A stretch of DNA of 64,000 nt, from contig WNNJ02003170.1 of NCBI GenBank assembly GCA_012934845.2, positions 1-64,000 of the forward strand, given 5' to 3'. Shown here piece by piece: positions 57,420 through 64,000 of this stretch (position 1 is its first letter; every line of letters begins with the position of its first letter). Made by a program: the position numbers and the translations under genes. The stretch is from Pomphorhynchus laevis (taxonomy: Eukaryota > Acanthocephala > Palaeacanthocephala > Echinorhynchida > Pomphorhynchidae). A model generated the notes under the pieces. It was not told the DNA's origin and did no database searches. It was given only the letters and a program-made list of their open reading frames with translations.

Positions 57420-57783
57420 AGAACGCGAAATAACTGGACTTTGATCATCAGCTCCATCAGTCTATTGTATCACTCTGAGAAGTTCCTAACCATCCAGCAG
57501 TCATCGTCAATCGGATGAAGTGGTTAGGGTACGTTTCGACTGCTTTTGATATATATAGAATATCCAGATATTTCCGGCCGTACACAGCAGTTGGGACCTT
57601 TAAGAGGTACTTGGTTAATATTAATATCATATATATATATATATATATAACACCAGCAAAGACGTTTCGAGCTTACGTTCTTTATCAAATTGTGAATTAA
57701 GCTGTTAAAGAGCTTTAATAAACAATTTGTTAAAGAACGTAAGTTCGAAACGTTTAATAAAAGCTCTGTCGTCTTTGCTGGCG

Positions 57784-57853
<70 letters not shown>

Positions 57854-58235
57854 ATTTAAAATCAATAGTAGCCTGTTTAGGCTCCTGGACCACAGTTACA
57901 AGCGATTTTTCGCATTACCAATTTATAAAAACGTATTCCTTTCGGAATCCTGTGAGAAATTCAGTGCCCTCGTAACCAACGGATACGCATTTGTGCATAT
58001 AAAGAATAACTAGAAGGTCTACACACGCAACAAGCCAGTAAAAACGCTTTCTGCACCTGAGTTTTGTTTAGCATCGTGAGGAATTGCTGGTGTCTTTATA
58101 GTTATCACAAAAGCAGTCGAAACGCACCCTAACCACTTCATCCGACTGACGATGACTGCTGGGTGGTTTGGGGCGTCTCGGAGTGATACATTAGACTGAT
58201 GGAGCTGATGATCGAAGTCCAGTTTTGTAGCAACT
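57420..58235. repeat. inverted repeat pair enclosing Penelope-end-like sequence and (TA)n
   Basis: 57420-57550 (ACTGGACTTTGATCATCAGC, then CATCCAGCAGTCATCGTCAA and GGTTAGGGTACGTTTCGACT) is inverted at 58090-58230. Between them are two opposed hammerhead-like hairpins (57664-57690 minus; 57722-57755 plus; stem GAAC-GTAA-GTTC then GAAAC) and a 66-bp (TA)n tract at 57786-57850. The block 57540-57630 also recurs inverted at 59455-59525, and 57853-57930 recurs directly at 58238-58305. Confidence 0.75.
57786..57850. repeat. (TA)n microsatellite
   Basis: About 65 bp of pure TA. Confidence 0.95.
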
Positions 58236-58908
58236 CATATGGATTTAAAATCAATAGTAGCCTGTTTAGGCTCCTGGACCACAGTTACAAGCGATTTTTC
58301 GCATTACCAATATATATATATAAATCACTATGTTTTCCTCATGAAGAGGCATAAACACCAGGCAGCATTCTATATATCCTCATCAGATCAGGAAAATCCT
58401 TTTTAACTACTTGAACATTAGCTGGCGCAGATTCAAACGAAGATGGAGACAAGAACTGGAAATGGTGAATTAGAATCGACTGTCTTGGATATATTGTAAA
58501 TTTAATAAATATTTCGTACCTTACCGGAAATATTCTCAAGTGTTTATATCTAGTAAAAACGAATGAAAAATATATAACTTGCTAGCAGTTAGTTTACAAA
58601 ATGTTAAAGAAATTTTAAAATTAATCTAGGAATAAAAAATATTCCCAGAATGTATTTAAGTTATTATTTAATATATAATAATATTTAAGTTATTGTATGC
58701 TTTTTAAATGATATATTTATGATATATTTATAAGTACACAATTGTGTACTCATAAATATATCACTATGTTTTCCTCATGAAGAGGCATAAACACTAGGCA
58801 GCATTCTATATATCCTCATCAGACTAAGAAATAGAACCGAATTATTCTTGCATTATTCAAAGTCGCTACGTATGCCCAGTCATCCAATGTGTGACGACAA
58901 ACTTCACA

Positions 58909-58951
58909 ACGGTATACGCGTTTCGCTCTAACGGAGCTCATCAGTACCGTG
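58909..58951 (-). ncRNA. minimal hammerhead ribozyme, left-arm copy
   Basis: Minus strand: helix I ACGGTA pairs with TACCGT across the core; CTGATGA (58938-58944); stem II GCTC-CGTTA-GAGC; GAAA (58921-58924); helix III reduced to AC/GT around GC, with cleavage triplet GTA. The ACGCGT around helix III is self-complementary, as in the dimer-active minimal hammerheads described from Penelope-like elements. Confidence 0.75.
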
Positions 58952-59103
58952 ACTTTAATAATCATCCATAGGCACCTTAACACACGCTTAAACAATGTCT
59001 AGAGCTCGAAAAACAGAACTATTCTTAATCTGAATCATCTGTTTTTCAAGCTTTAAACACTGTTTAAGCGTGTGTTAAGGTGCCTATGGATGATTATTAA
59101 AGT

Positions 59104-59147
59104 CACGGTACTGATGAGCTCCGTCAGAGCGAAACGCGTATACCGTT
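59104..59147 (+). ncRNA. minimal hammerhead ribozyme, right-arm copy
   Basis: Helix I ACGGTA (59105-59110) pairs with TACCGT (59141-59146). CTGATGA 59111-59117. Stem II GCTC-CGTCA-GAGC 59118-59130. GAAA 59131-59134. Helix III AC(GC)GT and cleavage triplet GTA ending at 59140. It differs from the left copy in one loop base; the stem is untouched. Confidence 0.75.
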
Positions 59148-59539
59148 GTGGAAGTTTGTCGTCACACATAGGATGACTGGGCATACGTAGCGACTTTGAA
59201 TATTGCGAGAATAATTCGGTTCTATTTCTTGATCTGATGAGGATATATAGAATGCTGCCTGGTGTTTATGCCTCTTCATGAGGAAAACATAGTGATTTAT
59301 TTACGAGTACACCATTGTGTGTCCCAAGGCAGGTGTAACAACAAATTATATTATATTATATATATAGCTTTTAATTTCTAATTACTAGCGAAATATAATA
59401 ATTTATATATTTTTATAATATATAATAATTTATATATATGATTTTAATATTAACCAAGTACCTCTTAAGGGTCCCAGCTGCTGTGTACGGCCGGAAACAT
59501 CTGGATATTCTATATATATCGAATATATAGAGGCATTAT

Positions 59540-61230
59540 ATATGTTAAGGCATTTTCTAACCGGTGTGGCTCAGGATTTATGAAATCAATTCTTTCCATA
59601 TATAAATGTAGATATTAACTAACCGAGCCAAATTCAAAAACAAAATGACAAAATGTATATTTTTTAAAGCTTTCGGCGTGAGCCTTGTTTTTGCAATTGG
59701 AGATAATAACTTTTTAAGATAAACTATATAGTACTACATAATCGAACTGTTTTTGAGTCTATCATTAATCTAGGCTATCGTTAATTTCTGCATTTTTTAC
59801 ATAAATATTTTATTAATTATTTTAATTAGTTTAATTTTTAAATTTAGAATATTTTAAATTTAAAATACTCTTTGCAGAATATTTCCGTCTCCATCCGAAA
59901 CGTAATATATCAGACATTTTAAAATGTCTAATTGCAATTGGAGATAATTATTTAGAAACACTGCGATAAATTAAAAACTAAGATTTTAAAATTCAAGGAA
60001 GAGCTGTCAATGAAATCAAGTTTAATAAAGCGAACGTTTCTTTCTAACGTTAATTTCAAATTTGACATCTTGTAAATGTATTTTATATTGTATTTTTTAT
60101 TTATAAAAAATACAAATGTGAATTTTTGATTTTTAAAATGATTAATAATTATGAATTATTTATCATTTATTATCAAGAAGGAATCATTAATTAATTTACT
60201 CTTTTACAATGTTTCTGTTAAATGGCGAGAACATTATGGTGATTATTTATAAAAACGCAAGTAGTTCTGGGTTTAGGAAAGCCAAGTGGAACTTTACCGG
60301 TGCCACTACTGAAAAACTACATTCTAGACGAAAATATACAAAAATATACGGACGCCTACTGAGTTCTTATTAAATAGAATGATAACGATTCATAATTTAA
60401 ATTTTTTTGTAGTTGAAATATGTTTAGTATTATTTTGTTATTTTATTATTAATAAAAAATTAATAAAATGACATTTTATAACAAATGACGTTAAAAAGTT
60501 TAATGTTTCTGAAACAATATTAAGCAATATTAACAATATTAAAACAGAAAAACAAATTCTGTTTTACCACTAATAAAGTACATTAGTTTCTACTATTTTT
60601 TATATCTCAAAATTTTATTTTTTTACACATTAAATTATTAAATTATTAAATTATATTTTTATTTAAAAAATTATTTGTTCTCTACTAAAAATACGATTTT
60701 ATTTTAGAATAAAACATTTCTAAAAGGAAAATTATTTTGTAAATTAATGGAAAATGATTTAATAAGAATTAATAGGTTTTAAATATAAAATGCAAATTTT
60801 AATAGTTACAGCCTACACTGTTCATATAAACCGTATCAATATCTAAGAATTATAGGAAAGTTACAAAATTGAATAATATTATTATATTATCATTATGAGC
60901 CCATTTGCATGATACCTTGAATGTAATTTTTGAAATAAATTATATAAAAAATATTATCATTATTATTCAAATATTATTTGAATAATAATCCTTAATATTT
61001 GTTTAAAAAATACGATTTTATTTTAGAATTTATTAATCTAAAATATATATTTTTAAAATAAAACATTTATTCCAAATATTTATATAATAAATCTTTTTAT
61101 TTCTAAAAGAAAATAGTAATAATTTTGTAAATTAAAGGAAAAAATGATTTATAAATGATATTATCTTTTGATAAAAGATAGGTTTTAAATATAATATCTA
61201 AATTTTAATAGTTACAACCTATATTATTCA
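59540..61230. other. AT-rich DNA, no gene recognised
   Basis: No frame longer than chance, no RNA gene. A GC-richer spot at 60240-60350 has no readable protein. Confidence 0.5.
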
Positions 61231-61239
61231 TATAACAAA

Positions 61240-61505
61240 AAATCAAATCAGCTGACTGAATCTACGTATTTAATATAATGATAAAATATACAAAACATAG
61301 TAATGCTAAATCAAAATTTAATAATTAAATAATAAAATAAATAATTGTTTTTAAATTTTCTATAATTTAAATCAAGTTAAAATAAAATAAAATTAAAATA
61401 AACGTCATTTTTATAAACTGACTAATAAATAACAGACGTTGTATCAGAATAAGAATTAGAGGTCATAAGGAGGAACTGCTATGCTATCAGGTTTTGGCCC
61501 CTAAT
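61240..61505 (-). repeat. dispersed repeat family R, copy 8 (inverted)
   Basis: The reverse complement carries ACGTAGATTCAGTCAGCTG and GACCTCTAATTCTTATTC with TGATAGCATAGCAGTTCC. Confidence 0.8.
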
Positions 61506-61544
61506 GTTTCGACGCACCTTTTTATTTATCAACAAAATATAAAA

Positions 61545-61860
61545 TAATTTTTATATTTCACTATTTTCAGCGAGTATTTTCAAATAAAATAAGTTAATAA
61601 CTGATTTCTATCCATCTATTAAATAGTGTTTTATACCAGTATTAATTTCGATTACTTTACAATATTTTTTAAAGTGTGCCTTAATTACTTTAAGCATTTT
61701 ATTCATATAAACATAAAGGGGTTTTAATGTACATTTAAAAGAACTACATATGAATCTTGGTTTTAGTTTTATGTAATTATGGATTCCAATATAATATAGG
61801 TATAGTTTTATTATCTGATTCAATTTTTATACCCTTCTTATCCATTATAAAACAATGACT
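61545..61860 (-). pseudogene. Penelope-like RT N-terminal fragment
   Basis: Minus strand 61823-61608: KPRFICSSFKCTLKPLYVYM, NKMLKVIKAHFKKYC, EINTGIKHYLIDG, the counterpart of 52297-52076. 3' of it is the Penelope-end block TTTCACTATTTTCAGCGAG. Confidence 0.65.
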
Positions 61861-62182
61861 TGTTTCTACAACGCATTAAGCTAAGCAGTGAACGAGCTTC
61901 ATAACGCCAGAATCCGGTTGACCGAATTGAGCGCTCACGACACCTTCATGATTTTACGTAACTCACTCAGCTTGCCAAAGATTTGCTTTCTTCTTCGATA
62001 TAGACCCTGATATTTATGTATTTATATATAATACATATTTATAATTATAAAATAAACAAAACATAATAATGCTAAATCAAAAAGTAATATTAAATAATAA
62101 AAATAATAGTTGTTTTTAGATTTTCTATAATTTAAATCAAGTTAAAAAAATGAAATTTAAAATAGGTTAATTTAGTATATTA

Positions 62183-62432
62183 TTTATTATCCATCCATAA
62201 AAATTTGCCACTTAAGAGTTTAAATTAATTCTTTATATTATTGTGTTTATTTATATATTTTATTATTTTCTGCTTGATGCTTTTTAGTAACCTAGTTTAA
62301 AATATGTATCTATTAAATTATTTAAATGATTTTGAAGAAAGCCAATATCATTACATATTGTTGCAATTCTTAAAATTTCATTATTTAATGTATTATATTT
62401 TATATTATATGGTATGCATGAATGCTCAATTC
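62183..62432 (-). pseudogene. Penelope-like RT fragment
   Basis: Near-duplicate of 62836-63080 on the same strand (EILRIATICNDIGFLQNHL block), truncated where family R sequence begins at about 62430. Confidence 0.65.
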
Positions 62433-62504
62433 ATAAAAATCGATTTATTTATCTGGTGTATCTTATTCTAATAATTATAATTATTTAATTATAATTATAA
62501 AATA

Positions 62505-62830
62505 GACAAAACATAATAATGATAAATCAAAATTTAATAATTAAATAATAAAATTGATAATTGTTTTTAGATTTTCTAAAAATTAAATCAAGTTAAAATA
62601 AAAAAAATGAAATTTAAAATAAACGTCATTTTTATGAATTGACTAATAAATAACAAACTTTGTCAGAAAAAGGATTAGAAGTCATCAGGAGGAACTGCTA
62701 TGCTATCAGGTTTCGACCCCTAACTCCTCTAACCAACATGGCAACTAGGCAAATGTGTGCTAAGGGCGTATTTTTCTGATTAAGTTTGATTATATAGTAT
62801 CTTATTCTAATACAAAGTATATTATTTATT
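62505..62830 (-). repeat. dispersed repeat family R, copy 9 (inverted)
   Basis: Reverse complement includes GTTAGAGGAGTTAGGGGTCG, AAACCTGATAGCATAGCAG and ATGACTTCTAATCC. Sits between two Penelope-like RT copies. Confidence 0.8.
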
Positions 62831-63700
62831 TATTATCCGTCCATAAAAATTTCCCGCTGATGATTTTAAATTTATTTTTAATATTATTGTGTTGATTTAT
62901 ATATTTTACTATTTTCTGTTTGATGGTATTTTTATAGTAACCTAGTTTAAAATATGTATCTATTAAATTATTTAAATGATTTTGAAGAAAGCCAATATCA
63001 TTACATATTGTTGCAATTCTTAAAATTTCATTATTTAATGTATTATATTTTATATTATATGGTATGCATGAATGCTCATGCAAAAATATGTTTCTTGTAA
63101 ATTTAAATATGTCATCTTTACGATATAAATTAATAGTAGTTTTAGTTAATGTTAATTTAATGTTCATATCTAGATATACACCTTCTTTATCATTAATATT
63201 GGTTTTATTAAGAATAAGGCTAACTGGATAAATTTGTTCACTAATTGAACAAAAATTGCTATAATTAAATACACATATATCATCAATGTATCAAAACATA
63301 TATTTCATATATTTATATTGTTTAGATTTAGTTTTTACACAGTTATGAACAAATTCATATTCTATAAAGCTTAAAAATAAGTCAGCTATAATTGGGCTAC
63401 TATTACCTGTAATTGAAACACCTTTTATTTATCTAAATGTTGATGTCTCTACTTTTAAATAATTTTGATCGATCAAAACATTCAAGGATTCTATTAATTC
63501 AATTTTATCCAAATATTTATATTTACTCGATGGTTTAATTTTTGTTAGATATGCGTTATAGTTATTATAACATATATATGTATATCTTTTTCCGAAGTTA
63601 CACAAATAAGACAGTTATTGATTTTTATTAATTTTATTAGTTTAAACTAATTTTTATAAATCTTATTAATTTTTTATTTTAAAATAAAAAATTAAAATAA
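62826..63700 (-). pseudogene. Penelope-like RT (YIDD type), longest copy
   Basis: Minus strand from about 63570: RYTYICYNNYNAYLTKIKPS, YLDKIELIESL, one stop, KGVSITGNSSPIIADLFLS (motif B), TGA, YIDDICVFNYSNF (motif C, catalytic DD), SEQIYPVSLIL and YLDMNIKL. Then the open frame 63167-62826 runs TINLYRKDDIFKFTRNIFLH, IPYN, EILRIATICNDIGFLQNHLN and YFKLGYYKNTIKQKI. Palm-to-thumb order is intact apart from two stops. Upstream RT parts resemble 51.6-53.3 kb. No GIY-YIG domain is linked. Confidence 0.75.
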
Positions 63701-64000
63701 AAAGTTTGTATATTTATTGAATAATATAATCCTTAGTAATAATTTTTTATTTAATAATTATGCTAGCAGCATCTAGCAAAATATAAAATTAAATTGGTTT
63801 TAGTGATAAAAATTCCAAAATTATTAAATTATAATCAATGCTTTCCTTCAAAATTCCTATTTTAGTAATTCATTATTCATTGAGTAATGATAAAGAATGG
63901 AGTAGATACGCAACAAACAATTCTTCTTAAAATTGTGATTTTTCTGAAAAAAAATAGTATATTGTTTATATCTTAAAAATATGAGATCTGTCAGATTGTT

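Larger units (their letters stand above)
58735..59325. repeat. large inverted repeat, arms about 280 bp, spacer about 30 bp
   Basis: Left arm (58735-59013) and right arm (59043-59325) are inverted complements at roughly 93 percent by eye. Shared landmarks: CACTATGTTTTCCTCATGAA, CTATATATCCTCATCAG, GACTGGGCATACGTAGCGAC, CCTATGGATGATTATTAAAG, GTTTAAGCGTGTGTTAAGGT. The outermost 80 bp recur a third time, directly, at 58320-58400. Each arm carries one hammerhead ribozyme. Confidence 0.9.

Noticed and set aside
57524-57865. 113-aa ORF with long Tyr-Ile repeats
   Set aside because: Translation of the (TA)n tract.

Overview
The window is AT-rich nuclear DNA of an invertebrate animal. Three things point to a metazoan: spliced genes with GT-AG introns, many of them only 46-64 bp long; an animal-type monoamine transporter; and a dense load of metazoan retroelements (CR1-like, RTE-like, I/Jockey-like, LINEs with a PD-(D/E)XK-type C-terminus, Penelope-like elements). 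I cannot name the species. Nothing suggests a bacterium, an organelle or a virus. Four host protein genes can be read with confidence. Two diverged, apparently intact copies of acidic ribosomal protein P2 lie at 4130-4477 and 8958-9299 (+). A sodium-dependent monoamine transporter (SLC6, SERT/DAT-like) runs on the minus strand from 28320 to 12651 in 12 recognisable exons. A cystinosin gene (lysosomal PQ-loop cystine exporter) runs on the plus strand from 32050 to 54175 in 9 exons, and one exon is present twice. Two tRNA genes, Lys(CTT) on minus at 11.8 kb and Val(TAC) on plus at 29.1 kb, are complete. LAYOUT: 0-1 kb, 380-bp tandem repeat; 1-3.7 kb, two LINE remnants; 3.9-9.3 kb, P2 copies with LINE relics between them and a few small unassigned ORFs; 9.3-12.6 kb, AT-rich DNA and tRNA-Lys; 12.65-28.3 kb, monoamine transporter, whose long introns hold Penelope-like, I/Jockey-like and RTE elements; 29.1 kb, tRNA-Val; 32.05-54.2 kb, cystinosin, whose introns hold at least eight retroelement pieces; 54.4-64 kb, LINE fragments, a 145-bp satellite, large inverted repeats and Penelope-like fragments. 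The most unusual content is RNA-structural. A full hammerhead ribozyme (41106-41186, +) with all core nucleotides and a GUC cleavage triplet sits inside a 161-bp segment bounded by 13-bp direct repeats, in a cystinosin intron. A second type of hammerhead, with a minimal self-complementary helix III, occurs in both arms of a large near-palindrome at 58.74-59.33 kb. Weaker hammerhead-like cores (CTGANGA, hairpin, GAAA) recur at 15.2, 15.9, 28.5, 35.4, 36.7, 37.6, 37.7, 51.3 and 57.7 kb, nearly always at an inverted-repeat junction beside Penelope-like or LINE debris. Taken together this suggests a population of hammerhead-bearing Penelope-like or non-autonomous elements that has repeatedly hit the introns of two transporter genes. 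All calls were made by reading translations and motifs; no database search was run.
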